Assembly: GCA_934277985.1 (NCBI GenBank)
Contig: CAKQWF010000003.1
Location: forward strand, 1-64,000
Direction of reading: 5' to 3'
DNA: 64,000 bases
Origin: an uncultured Oxalobacter sp.
GTDB lineage: Bacteria > Pseudomonadota > Gammaproteobacteria > Burkholderiales > Burkholderiaceae_D
The position numbers were made by a program, and so were the translations under genes. Below are positions 45,051 through 53,009 of the stretch, one piece after another (positions within the stretch are counted from its first letter, which is position 1; every line of letters starts with the position of its first letter). The notes below the pieces were generated by a model that ran no database searches, was not told the origin of the DNA, and worked only from the letters and a program-made list of their open reading frames with translations.

Positions 45051-45363
45051 TCAAATCCTTCTTTTGTTGGTTGTAAGATTAACTGCCTGTTTTTCCTGAA
45101 ATTCCTTGTCAATAGCGTCAAGAATATTGATATAGACATCATGGCCATGCGTGATAATGCCAGCAAGATTGTCCAGACTAATACCCGTTTTCCAGACATT
45201 TTCCATGTCAATGTCAGTGGTGCCTGTATCCACCAGCCAGCCATTGGGCAGTTTGACAAGGATCGAAACGCCATTCTCTGCGAAGAAAATATTTCGGATA
45301 TAGTCGTATCGTCAATCAGAAGGGTTATTTTCACTTTTCTAGTATTGGTCGAAAACATGGAAT
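45051..45363 (-). pseudogene. Decayed fragment of a metallo-beta-lactamase-fold gene
   Basis: Read in reverse, this matches the N-terminus of the intact gene at 55428-56276 in pieces of two phases. First TRKVKITLLIDDTTI, then an out-of-phase match to the GVSILV-LPNG block, then VDTGTTDIDMENVWKTGISLDNLAGIITHGHD in another phase. A small deletion near the LPNG block shifts the frame, and the sequence stops soon after THGHD, replaced by a degenerate DVYINIL. It is more diverged and AT-rich than the intact gene. It is certainly non-functional. Confidence 0.75.
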
Positions 45364-45628
45364 CTCTCAGGACTGGAGACAGGAAACCACAATGCACGGT
45401 TTCATTGCCGTCCCCGAGGGGGGTGGCATCATATGCATGGTGTTCCGCTTCTTTTCCGGTTGCTGGACAGTATGCAGTTGATGGGCGCAAACGCCGATAC
45501 CGGACGTCAAGTCGGTCACCAGGACATTTTTTCGACGATTGCCGAAGAAGGTACACAGCATCACACCGAAGCTGTACGAAGGCTGCAAATTGTTTGCAGG
45601 CGATGGTTTCGATATGGTCAACGCCTAG

Positions 45629-46612
45629 AGAGCACTGGCACAGGACAATTCCCTTGCCGGGGAACCGACAGAACTGCTGAGATTTGACAGGGAAGAACTG
45701 GCCAAACGCAGGCGATCCATTGGAGCAGCGACCTACAGCCTTCAATTCATGCTGAACACCAGCCTGTCCGATCTTGACCGATATCCACTGAAAATCTCCG
45801 ATCTGATTGTGATGAACCTGAATCCAATCATGGCACCCATCAAAATCATCTGGGCACCATCCCCTGACCGGGTTATCAATGATGTTCAGACCATCGCACT
45901 GGCCGGAGACAAGTATTATCTGCCCATGTGGGTTTCCAATGAACTGGAAGAATATACGGGTGCTGTCATGGCGATCGACCCCTCAGGACGTGGTGCTGAC
46001 GAAACAGGGTATGCTATCGTGAAAATGCTTGCTGGAAACCTGTTCGTTACAGCGGCAGGCGGCATACAGGGCGGGTATGACACTCGGACACTGGAAGAAC
46101 TCGCAAAGATCGCAAAGTCCCAGAGAGTCAACATGATTCGTGTTGAGTCAAACTTCGGAGACGGGATGTTTACCCAGCTCCTCAAACCAGTATTGAGTCG
46201 GATTTATCCGGTTATGGTTGAGGAGGTACGCAGCAACAAGCAGAAAGAGCTGCGAATAATCGAGACGCTAGAGCCTGTCATGAGTGCACACAGGTTGATC
46301 GTTGACAAGCGGGTCATTGAGCATGATGCCCAAACCGTCAAGGATGTGCAGAAGTCTCTGTTTTATCAGATGACACGCCTTACTCGTGACCGTGGCGCAT
46401 TACAACATGACGACCGTCTCGATGCCCTGGCAATGGCAGTGGATTACTGGAAAGAACAGATGGACGTTGACAACGACAAGATGGTGGACAAGATTAGGGA
46501 ACAGCGGATAAATGATAAAATCAGCAGTTTTCTTGACGCTTGCTCAAGTCTTCGTGGACAGACGGATAACTGGCTGGACTACGCAAAATGGCACAAAAAT
46601 GAGCAAAAATAA
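45629..46612 (+). pseudogene. T7-like terminase large subunit, C-terminal half
   Basis: A frame of 327 codons aligned by eye with the C-terminal half of T7 gp19 (586 residues): LQFMLNTSLSDLDRYPLK, then the nuclease motif AIDPSGRGADETGYA, RVESNFGDGMF, EPVMSAHRLIVD and HDDRLDALAMAVDYW. The N-terminal ATPase half is gone. The terminase phase is open back to an in-frame TAG at 45626-45628, and the first Met is at 45749. It lacks the packaging motor, so it cannot package DNA. The sequence upstream (45364-45628) is scrambled and I cannot assign it. Confidence 0.85.
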
Positions 46613-47150
46613 AACACAATAAAATCAACAAGTTATTCTAATGTTGCACCATAGATATAAATAATGCTTTATATTGGGGGATGATTCTGCCTTGATGGTA
46701 GGGTTCCGGCATCGAAAGAGTAAGACCGGTCAAAGCCTCATGTGTGCTCGTCATGTATGAAATATGTGATAGCTGTCATGGGAAACTGCCTCTTACCACC
46801 TAACTCATGGGGGGTAAGGGGGGGGGAATCAAAGTTTCCTATGTGGCTGTCATATATGGTAAAGATAGAACTTTAAGATAACTTGAAGTAATAATATAAA
46901 TGAGACATTACTTTACTGTTTAATTTCCATGCATCGCTTCGGTGGGCATGTGCGTAAAGAAAGGTTCCTTCAAGTTGTCTTCAAGGGCAAAACAGGGTGA
47001 ACCTTTCCTTACTGCTTAAAATGAATTATACCTCTCCCGCTTAGCTTTGTGGTCTGTCGATCGGCAAATGACGCGAATACGGAGATGGTTGTCTTATTTT
47101 TTGATGGCGGTATCATGAGGACTTGTTATAAAAACAGCACAGGATCGTAA
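46613..47150. other. 538-bp gap with several inverted repeats
   Basis: No gene is seen. It holds nested inverted repeats near 46780-46850 (GGAAACT...AGTTTCC around CTTACC...GGTAAG, with G runs of 6 and 9). A 14-bp inverted repeat with one mismatch lies at 46954-46967/46999-47012 (GTAAAGAAAGGTTC). The second has a 31-nt loop with a repeated CTTCAAG. These could be transcript ends or regulatory RNA structures of the former phage. Confidence 0.45.
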
Positions 47151-47660
47151 ATGAAAAGAATTATCTATTCTCTATTAGTTTGCTTGCCTATTATTTTAGG
47201 TGGATGCTCATATAATAAATCGGCAGTTCATGTAAAAGAACCAATAAGGGCAAGCAGGGAAATAATCATATCAGGTAAGGACGCTCCATGGATTTACGAT
47301 CTAGCAAATGCTCTTAGAAGAGAAGGTTTTATTGTTTCTTTGATGCTTGAAGATAATAGTAGAGTGATAACGTATCTTCGAGGTAAAAAATATCTGAATA
47401 AAGATTTCGATATGAAGAAACTTCCAAGATATAACCTAGTCGTTTCAGGTACTGTTTTTGATTATTGTTTTGGTGGTGGGTATCATTTCTCAAGAATCGA
47501 AGCAGTATTGGTTGACTCTGACACAGGTGAAGTTCTTTCTGAAACAGTTGGTAGGGGGTATTCTGAAAAATGCCCTCCTGCATCTACGACACTGTTTGCT
47601 GATATTGCTAAGAATGTAAATAATATATGGGCATCCCCATACCATGCTGAAACGAAATAA
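47151..47660 (+). CDS. Hypothetical lipoprotein (169 aa)
   Basis: The signal peptide MKRIIYSLLVCLPIILGGC carries a lipobox (LGGC|S), so it should be lipidated at Cys19. The mature part is about 150 residues, mixed alpha/beta (WIYDLANALRREGFIVSLMLED; YNLVVSGTVFDYCFGGGYHFSRIEAVLVDSDTGEVL), unlike anything I can name. It is AT-rich. It could be a prophage-carried surface or superinfection-exclusion protein; this is a guess from its location. Confidence 0.7.
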   Translation: MKRIIYSLLVCLPIILGGCSYNKSAVHVKEPIRASREIIISGKDAPWIYDLANALRREGFIVSLMLEDNSRVITYLRGKKYLNKDFDMKKLPRYNLVVSGTVFDYCFGGGYHFSRIEAVLVDSDTGEVLSETVGRGYSEKCPPASTTLFADIAKNVNNIWASPYHAETK

Positions 47661-48129
47661 TTTACTGCAAAAATTTGAGAAGACATCTCGATGACTCGCA
47701 GGCGCGGCTTCCCCCCCGTGGGGGCATACTATCAGAGGGGGGAGGGGAACAGGAAGGGTCTTTGTGGCTATTGTGTGTCTCTATTGATTGATAAGTCGTT
47801 GATTTATAAGGATATTGAAAGAGATTATATATCCTGTACTGTTGCATTTTATCAATCTTTTTGAACATTATACTTTTTTATATAACATCTTTTTGTATAG
47901 TGTTAAAATGTGTGTATATGTAATCAGTGCCGAAGGAACACTCAAAGACAGCTACCGGCAACAAGATGTCATGAAGTTACCCAGGGCGAATATCAGCGAT
48001 TACAAAAGTACACAGAAAGTATCAGAAAGCCATACAAGCGTTTTTTCCTTGTTTGCTGGGTGATTAAGCCAAAAGAAACAAAAAGCGCTCAGAAGGCCGT
48101 TTAACGCGTTTTAAGGGGGTGTCGTGTGT
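47661..48129. other. Gap with GC hairpin, first 51-bp repeat and a doubtful small frame
   Basis: A strong G/C hairpin (CCCCCCGTGGGGG and a further G run, 47708-47757) lies after the lipoprotein. A possible GTG-started frame, 47910-48104, reads CICNQCRRNTQRQ (C-x-C-x2-C) and runs across the first 51-bp repeat. It has no ribosome binding site, so I do not call it as a gene. Confidence 0.4.
47954..48004 (+). repeat. 51-bp direct repeat, copy 1
   Basis: It is 49/51 identical with copy 2 at 48781-48831 and in the same orientation. In one phase both read PA[TA]RCHEV[TI]QGEYQRLQ, so the repeat is probably a piece of a small gene. The two copies flank the toxin-antitoxin pair. Confidence 0.85.
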
Positions 48130-48450
48130 TTACAGAGAGAGGTGAAGCCTGATCGCTTTTTCGATTTCTTGCATGTCTTCGAATGACAGAGAACCTATCT
48201 TTGTGGTCAGTCGTGCCTTATCGGCAGCCATAATTTGATCTGTCATCGCCTTGCTGAATTGATCGTTTATCCAGATTACCGCTTCGCCCGGATAGACTTT
48301 GTGGGTATTACTGGTTAACGGTACGACAACCACTCTATTTAAATAATAGTTTGCCGCATCATTGCTCACAATGACTGCCGGGCGTGTCTTGCGAATCTCG
48401 CTACCAACAGCCGGATCAAATTCAACCCACCAAACACTACCGCGTTTCAT
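48130..48450 (-). CDS. PemK/MazF-family toxin (endoribonuclease)
   Basis: A 106-residue protein with the family start MKRGSVWWVEFDPAVGSEIRKTRPAVIVSND, the VVVVPLTSNT strand, and a basic DQIMAADKARL segment. MazF/PemK toxins cut mRNA at short sites unless bound by antitoxin. The start at 48450 overlaps the antitoxin end by 14 bp, the usual arrangement. It probably helps hold the element in the population. Confidence 0.92.
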   Translation of the reverse strand: MKRGSVWWVEFDPAVGSEIRKTRPAVIVSNDAANYYLNRVVVVPLTSNTHKVYPGEAVIWINDQFSKAMTDQIMAADKARLTTKIGSLSFEDMQEIEKAIRLHLSL

Positions 48451-48700
48451 TTGTCATGTCTCCGATGATCCCGTTACACCATTCGGACGCTTCACGTTCT
48501 CTGTCAGCATCTTCGGCCATTGCCTCATAGCCTTCTGCCAGTGACTGATATTGTGGGCGGTTGTTTTTAACATACATTTGGATGAAATCACGGACAATTT
48601 GAGAGGCAGTCCGGTTTTTACTGGCTGCGATCGTCATGAAGTCAGCTTTTAGGCCAGCATCTATTTTTGTGGTCAATATACTGTCTTTGTTATTTGGCAT
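48437..48700 (-). CDS. Ribbon-helix-helix antitoxin
   Basis: An 87-residue protein. The N-terminal ribbon-helix-helix (DSILTTKIDAGLKADFMTIAASKNRTASQIVRDFIQMYV) binds DNA, and the acidic C-terminal tail (EAMAEDADREREASEW) should cover the toxin. The start at 48700 is set by AGGAGG 6 nt upstream. It is transcribed first, then the toxin. It probably represses its own promoter at 48734-48761. Confidence 0.88.
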   Translation of the reverse strand: MPNNKDSILTTKIDAGLKADFMTIAASKNRTASQIVRDFIQMYVKNNRPQYQSLAEGYEAMAEDADREREASEWCNGIIGDMTNETR

Positions 48701-48731
48701 GAGGCCTCCTGAACTGTCAAGTTTAACAGAG

Positions 48732-48761
48732 GTATTATAACGTATTAACAAAGTAATACAA
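48732..48761 (-). promoter_or_regulatory. Toxin-antitoxin promoter and operator
   Basis: On the reverse strand TTGTAT (48761-48756), 16 bp, and a perfect TATAAT (48739-48734) form a sigma-70 promoter. An inverted repeat GTATTA/TAATAC (48732-48737 and 48754-48759) covers both hexamers, as expected of an autorepressed antitoxin operator. Confidence 0.65.
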
Positions 48762-48780
48762 GCGAACAGGGGGGCGTCAG

Positions 48781-48831
48781 ACCGGCAGCAAGATGTCATG
48801 AAGTTATCCAGGGCGAATATCAGCGATTACA
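48781..48831 (+). repeat. 51-bp direct repeat, copy 2
   Basis: It matches copy 1 (47954-48004) with two differences. It lies just outside the toxin-antitoxin promoter, so about 0.78 kb between the copies holds only that module and its borders. Confidence 0.85.
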
Positions 48832-48969
48832 GGAAATCTTGACCTAGGTCAATTACAACAAACAAAAACAGCATATTATTAGCATCATTGAGTCCACAAA
48901 CTCATGCGTTAGCGGTAGGCACATGTAACCGAAATTGTGTTATTTGTGTTTGCTGGAAAATATAGCAAT

Positions 48970-49047
48970 GCTTCGGGTGTAGGCTAATACAACACCCTAA
49001 CCGGAAATAGGCCTGATCGTCTAACGCCGATTTGTGGCACCCGAAGC
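48970..49047 (+). promoter_or_regulatory. Structured leader before the 147-residue gene
   Basis: A 10-bp perfect inverted repeat (GCTTCGGGTG at 48970-48979, CACCCGAAGC at 49038-49047) closes a 58-nt interval. Inside it GGGTGT...ACACCC can pair as a competing stem. It ends 25 nt before the ATG at 49073. It could be a control element in the RNA, but no known riboswitch class is recognised. Confidence 0.4.
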
Positions 49048-49072
49048 ACCCACACACACAAGAAAGCGTAAA

Positions 49073-49516
49073 ATGAAAACACAAACCATAATCCCACAGT
49101 CTAAACGATCCCTTCTCGGTAAACGCATCGCGGTCAAAGAAGCCTATGGCTGGAAGGTCTTTTCTACCGGTATCGGTCTTCCAACACTCGGGGGACGCTC
49201 AGCGCTCCAAAAAACTATCGAAAAGGCGGAAAGGGAAGGTTTTACCGCGGATTTCATCCTGGGTGCTAAGGTAGGCAATTCCTATTCTTGGGCGGTCATT
49301 GTCAGACGTGAAGAACAACCACATCCGCAACAGTGTTCCGCCGATCCTCAGGTAGGCGATATGCTTTTTCTCTACACCGATAAATCCGGCCGAAAAGTGC
49401 CTATATTCGCACCTGATGTAGAAAGTGCCGACAGTAAGGCCGAAGATGCCGGATTGTCTGATCTGTCGGACTTCCGTGCTTACGCTTTGGCGGACGTAAC
49501 CGGCCTGCTCCAGTAA
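49073..49516 (+). CDS. Hypothetical phage-type protein (147 aa)
   Basis: A protein of unknown family, with no signal peptide. The N-terminal part is basic (IIPQSKRSLLGKRIAVKEAYGWKVF) and the C-terminal part acidic. The middle repeats a G/T-rich strand pattern (STGIGLPTLGGRSALQKTIEKAEREGFTADFI). The ATG at 49073 follows AAGAAAGCG. It is the first gene of the rightward small-gene block that ends with the integrase. Confidence 0.6.
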   Translation: MKTQTIIPQSKRSLLGKRIAVKEAYGWKVFSTGIGLPTLGGRSALQKTIEKAEREGFTADFILGAKVGNSYSWAVIVRREEQPHPQQCSADPQVGDMLFLYTDKSGRKVPIFAPDVESADSKAEDAGLSDLSDFRAYALADVTGLLQ

Positions 49517-49599
49517 TCAACAAGACACACATGCGGGCGCAATGCCCGCTTTCATCGGAACATAACGCTCAAATATGAGCAATGCTTAGAGGTGCGAAT

Positions 49600-50070
49600 A
49601 TGTCAAATTTTTATGCTAACCCTTACGGTTACGGGTACCACGGATTCTATTTTGATACAGCTGAAGAACTGGAAGAAAAACTGAAAACCGCTGATTTCGA
49701 GGAATACAGCATCGACTGTATCAGCTATGAATACAGCGAAATTTTCCACGCGCTGAATATCGACGGATCCAATTTAGCGGAGTTTTTAGGCTTCATGGAA
49801 GGCCTGTCTGATCTGGAAGTGGTCGCGGTGCAATATCTGGCCGAATATAACCGCACTGATCTTGAAACCGTCATGCGCAAATATGATGACGTGATTATTT
49901 TCGAGGGTACGTTACGTGAATGTGCTGAACAAGAAATGCTGGAAACAATGGATATTCCTGGCCACCTAATTAACTATATCGACTATGACGCATATGCGCG
50001 CGATTGCGTATGCGGTGGCGACTGGGTCGAATATAACGGTTATGTCATAATGAATGCCAGCTCTTTGTAA
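49600..50070 (+). CDS. ArdA-like antirestriction protein
   Basis: A 156-residue, very acidic protein. The C-terminal part (IDYDAYARDCVCGGDWVEYNGYVI) matches the last conserved block of ArdA, and the middle (LAEFLGFMEGLSDLEVVAVQYLAEY) has its helical character. ArdA proteins mimic bent B-form DNA and block type I restriction enzymes. The start at 49600 follows AGAGGTG. The N-terminus (YANPYGYGYHGFYFDTAEELEEKL) departs from classic ArdA, so I rate it ArdA-like only. Confidence 0.65.
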   Translation: MSNFYANPYGYGYHGFYFDTAEELEEKLKTADFEEYSIDCISYEYSEIFHALNIDGSNLAEFLGFMEGLSDLEVVAVQYLAEYNRTDLETVMRKYDDVIIFEGTLRECAEQEMLETMDIPGHLINYIDYDAYARDCVCGGDWVEYNGYVIMNASSL

Positions 50071-50111
50071 TTGCATGGTTTAAATTCGATTGTATTTTAA
50101 AGGATTGAAAA

Positions 50112-50699
50112 ATGAAAGTAACAATAAATTCGGTTGAAATCAAGGCACTGTCCCATTTCGTGAACCCTAAAGAAACGCGGGAGTTTTTACAGGGTGTAAC
50201 GGTTATCGTTGACGGTCAGCAAGTATCATTATTCGCCAGTACGGGAACGGTTATCGGGTTTTTCCGGTGCCCTTGTCATCCAGATAATGCCGGTAATGCC
50301 GACAAGTGCCGCGTATTGATACCGTATGCAATCGCTAAGGGCCTCAAGAATCCCTGCATAACTTTGGAAGTATTGGAGGACATAGCCACACTGCAAGACG
50401 GGAACATCACGGCGGAAGTTATCAATATAGACAAAAAGTTTCCGCATTTCCCTGACTTCAGGCGTGTCTGGCCGCGTCCTGAAGCGGTATCTGGAGAACT
50501 GGCACAGTATAACCTCGAACTAATCGGACTGTTTGCGAAGTGCCTAAAAGAGTTCCACGGACGGAAAAGCGTGGTTCAGCCATATATCCATTTCAACGGT
50601 GACGGGCCTGCACCTGTTGATATTGTCGTCGATGGTTTTTCTGGCCTGATTATGCCGTATCGTGTCCAGGCTAAAACCTATACATATCCGTTCAATTAG
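50112..50699 (+). CDS. Phage-type protein, possible sliding-clamp-like fold
   Basis: A 195-residue protein. Beta-alpha patterning and a C-terminus VDGFSGLIMPYRVQ recall the end of DNA polymerase III beta-like clamps (MPMR-type tail), but the length is about half and other motifs are missing, so this is weak. Three Cys in FRCPCHPDNAGNADKCRV could bind a metal. It follows AAAGGATTG. Otherwise unknown. Confidence 0.5.
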   Translation: MKVTINSVEIKALSHFVNPKETREFLQGVTVIVDGQQVSLFASTGTVIGFFRCPCHPDNAGNADKCRVLIPYAIAKGLKNPCITLEVLEDIATLQDGNITAEVINIDKKFPHFPDFRRVWPRPEAVSGELAQYNLELIGLFAKCLKEFHGRKSVVQPYIHFNGDGPAPVDIVVDGFSGLIMPYRVQAKTYTYPFN

Positions 50700-50788
50700 C
50701 GTTCATGGCCGGTAACCATTCCGGCCGTAAATATAAGGTGATTCAGTGAGTCACTTTATATTTACCTACCAACATAGTGGAGTTAATC

Positions 50789-51358
50789 ATGTCGAAACAG
50801 ATCACAGTTTATACACTTTCGGAACTTGCAAAAAATGTGCGTGAACGTGTAATTACCAATTTTCGGTACACGGATTCAGGCCTTCAAAACATCATACAGG
50901 ACGCTTTACAGGATGTTGTTGATTGTGAAAAAGAACATCTTGAATCTGTCGGGTTTTCGGATGTAACTATTTCGTGGCAGTTAGGTTACGTGCAGAGCGA
51001 TCATGTCACCATTAAAGCCCGGATGTATCAGGATGAACTGTTAAATTTTTTTGGCGGTGAATCCCTGCTTGATAATTATGATGATCTTCGGGAAGTAGAG
51101 TTTATTGAACTGGAAGTCAATAACTACCGGCAAATATCTTGGGATGTATCGCCAGAGTCTCTTTATGATGAAAATGGTGAACTGACAGTTAATTTCATGC
51201 ACTTTAAACACGTTCTGAAAGAGTTTCTAAAGGATGCAGCGGTGTCCTTATATGATTCGCTCAGGGCTGAAGATGAATATTTAACATCCGCTGATTATAT
51301 TGCGAACCATATACAAGGTAACGAATGCCTGTTTACTGAAAACGGTATTGCAGTTTAA
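50789..51358 (+). CDS. Hypothetical phage protein (189 aa)
   Basis: An acidic 189-residue protein that begins with a short helical part (VYTLSELAKNVRERVITNFRY) and ends with LTSADYIANHIQGNECLFTENG. This layout recurs in small phage and plasmid proteins of unknown function, some labelled antitoxin-like in databases. The start at 50789 is set by GGAG about 7 nt upstream. There is no membrane segment. Confidence 0.6.
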   Translation: MSKQITVYTLSELAKNVRERVITNFRYTDSGLQNIIQDALQDVVDCEKEHLESVGFSDVTISWQLGYVQSDHVTIKARMYQDELLNFFGGESLLDNYDDLREVEFIELEVNNYRQISWDVSPESLYDENGELTVNFMHFKHVLKEFLKDAAVSLYDSLRAEDEYLTSADYIANHIQGNECLFTENGIAV

Positions 51359-51368
51359 GGGGGATGCA

Positions 51369-51455
51369 ATGAAGCAAATACTGCTTGAAGCACTCTTGCT
51401 TATTTTGGGGGCACTGTCATCATATCTTGGTCTTGTCTTTTTGTTGGCGATTTAG
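51369..51455 (+). CDS. 28-residue membrane peptide
   Basis: ATG at 51369 follows AAGGGGG at a good distance and opens a 28-codon frame, MKQILLEALLLILGALSSYL then GLVFLLAI. It is a single hydrophobic helix after a short polar start, like small phage membrane peptides. The stop codon lies in the first arm of a 9-bp perfect hairpin (51451-51474) that has no T run. Confidence 0.5.
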   Translation: MKQILLEALLLILGALSSYLGLVFLLAI

Positions 51456-51524
51456 GCTCAATTTCGAGCCTAAAACTGACAGGCATGGCTGAGGCCTACA
51501 ACAGAAATTACTTGGAGAAGAAAA

Positions 51525-51710
51525 ATGATTCCACAGGAAATTATCAGGCAATTAGATAGCATGGCCGGGCGGTTGACCGGTAGGGTGTCTCATGAACCGC
51601 GAAGATGTACCGAGGAAAGCGGTATCGACTATTGCACGCCGGAACAGGCGGAATTTTGGCGTGTATATCGAATTTTTCGATCATGGCTGTTGTGTCTCGG
51701 ATTGGGTTGA
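51525..51710 (+). CDS. Small protein (61 aa), perhaps frameshifted
   Basis: The frame has a good ribosome binding site (GGAGAAG) and starts MIPQEIIRQLDSMAGRLTGR. From about residue 45 the sequence loses protein-like character (RIFRSWLLCLGLG). The overlapping frame at 51592-51795 keeps it from the same point. Joining the first 46 codons to that frame gives a natural-looking protein of about 90 residues, so a one-base indel is likely. Function unknown. Confidence 0.4.
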   Translation: MIPQEIIRQLDSMAGRLTGRVSHEPRRCTEESGIDYCTPEQAEFWRVYRIFRSWLLCLGLG

Positions 51711-51795
51711 GGATTTCGACACAGAACAGGATGCCGCACGGTTCGCTGATGAGCTATCGGAGTTCATAAAGTCAGCTTTTCATTCGGAGGCATAA
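51592..51795 (+). CDS. Small acidic protein (67 aa) or downstream half of a frameshifted gene
   Basis: It reads FGVYIEFFDHGCCVSDWVEDFDTEQDAARFADELSEF, a credible small phage protein end. An AGGG lies about 7 nt before its ATG, so it could also be an independent gene nested in another phase with the 61-residue frame. Its N-terminal 20 residues are basic and less natural, which favours the frameshift view. Confidence 0.45.
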   Translation: MNREDVPRKAVSTIARRNRRNFGVYIEFFDHGCCVSDWVEDFDTEQDAARFADELSEFIKSAFHSEA

Positions 51796-51797
51796 AC

Positions 51798-52130
51798 ATG
51801 GTCGAAGCATCATTTCCGCACAAACGCTTCAGCGTTTCCCGCGATGTCCCAAAGATTTTGGAGTATATCCGGCATGTCGTTGGGGTTGATCTGGCGCCAT
51901 ATCTCAACACGCGCTACCAAAAAGCAAGCACGGCCGGTGTGCTTGTCCATTGGGATGATCTGGACAAAACAAGCCAGAACCGTATCCGTGGCCTTATCGG
52001 TGCCGGAAGTATTGGCGCGGAACTTAATGGCTGTCTGGGTGTGATCCTGTTTGACGCTACCGGAAAGATCACGGATGTACCACCTAAAGCTGGCCGCATG
52101 ACAAAGTTTTTTCCAATGATGGTGAGGTGA
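51798..52130 (+). CDS. Hypothetical phage protein (110 aa)
   Basis: A 110-residue protein with a GGAGG ribosome binding site. The sequence includes ILEYIRHVVGVDLAPYLNTRYQKAS and a Gly-rich turn (GLIGAGSIGAELNGCLGVILFD). No family recognised. It is in a tight series with its neighbours (2-4 bp gaps). Confidence 0.55.
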   Translation: MVEASFPHKRFSVSRDVPKILEYIRHVVGVDLAPYLNTRYQKASTAGVLVHWDDLDKTSQNRIRGLIGAGSIGAELNGCLGVILFDATGKITDVPPKAGRMTKFFPMMVR

Positions 52131-52133
52131 AAA

Positions 52134-52454
52134 ATGCAGAAAACGAACAAAAGCGAAGTAATCAGGAAGCTAATCAAAGACAAACGGGAATGGTTCACGT
52201 CTTTTCAGGTTGCAAATGCCACAGGAATCGCCAGAAAAGGGGTGTCTGCAATCCTGTCTTCATGGGCCGCACAGGGTTTGCTGGAAAAAGAACAAACAGA
52301 ATCGGGCATGGCCCGTGTCCGCTACCGTGTCGTTCGTGGGGCACTGAATGGTCCTGTGACAGTAAGCATTGCCAGGTACCGTGACTTTTCAAACATCTTC
52401 AATGCGCTTGTATTGAAGCGAGCAAGTCTTGACGATAGACCATCTTTGGTCTAA
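52134..52454 (+). CDS. Winged helix-turn-helix protein (106 aa)
   Basis: A 106-residue basic protein. Residues 20-60 (WFTSFQVANATGIARKGVSAILSSWAAQGLLEKE) form a winged HTH, with FQVANATGI...VSAILSSW as the two helices, and a following MARVRYRVV wing. It lies 3 bp after the previous gene. It is probably a local regulator of the element. Confidence 0.65.
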   Translation: MQKTNKSEVIRKLIKDKREWFTSFQVANATGIARKGVSAILSSWAAQGLLEKEQTESGMARVRYRVVRGALNGPVTVSIARYRDFSNIFNALVLKRASLDDRPSLV

Positions 52455-52517
52455 CTTATACTGTATATATTCACAGTTACATCAATTTTGAGAATATCTT
52501 ACAATCGGAGGTGCTGC

Positions 52518-52655
52518 ATGTATATTCAAATCTTTGGCTACGGAATCATCATCGAACTTCGGGAGAATAGTTACAAACGTCCCCGACTGTACACGAGCAG
52601 CGATTACAGCGAGTTTCGATGGTTCCGTCTCAGCGTATCTTTCGGAAAAGTTTAG
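52518..52655 (+). CDS. 45-residue hypothetical protein
   Basis: A GGAGG ribosome binding site 6 nt before ATG at 52518 opens a 45-codon frame (MYIQIFGYGIIIELRENSYK...). It is basic, aromatic and strand-rich. The strong translation signal and the snug fit between genes support it. Function unknown. Confidence 0.5.
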   Translation: MYIQIFGYGIIIELRENSYKRPRLYTSSDYSEFRWFRLSVSFGKV

Positions 52656-52664
52656 GGGGATGAC

Positions 52665-53009
52665 ATGGACGACAAGAAAATATCAAGACTGAAAGTGGAT
52701 GATATGGTGAAAGCTCTGGCCGAGTTTCGCGCCATCAAAAAATCATTCAATGTAAACGAAATGATGGTATTCCTCACCGTGGCCCTTTACGAGGGAGCCT
52801 CTATCAGGGAATTGGCAAAGAAAGTAGGGTTGCCCCCTGTCTCTGTGAGTCGGCACGCCATCAATCTGTCGTCCAAAGGAACGAAGATGTCGAAATCAAG
52901 CGGTGTCGGGTTGGTTCATCGGTATGACGACCCTGCATGGGAATTGGTCACACGGGTGGAACTTACAGACAAGGGAAGGGAACTTTTAGAAAGGATTGCA
53001 GGAAAATGA
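52665..53009 (+). CDS. MarR-like winged-HTH regulator (114 aa)
   Basis: A 114-residue regulator with a winged HTH: VNEMMVFLTVALYEGASIRELAKKVGLPPVSVSRHAINLSSKG and the wing VTRVELTDKGRELLERI. The layout is that of small MarR-type proteins. It overlaps the integrase gene by 4 bp, so it is translated with it and may act as excision or integrase control. Confidence 0.75.
   Translation: MDDKKISRLKVDDMVKALAEFRAIKKSFNVNEMMVFLTVALYEGASIRELAKKVGLPPVSVSRHAINLSSKGTKMSKSSGVGLVHRYDDPAWELVTRVELTDKGRELLERIAGK

Noticed and set aside
44981..45745. 254-codon reverse frame near the terminase remnant
   Set aside because: It mixes a frameshifted MBL fragment with sequence antisense to the terminase. It is not one gene.
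46800..46830. G-rich run as a possible CRISPR or satellite repeat
   Set aside because: It is a single run of G with local dyads, and no spacer-repeat periodicity occurs anywhere in the window.
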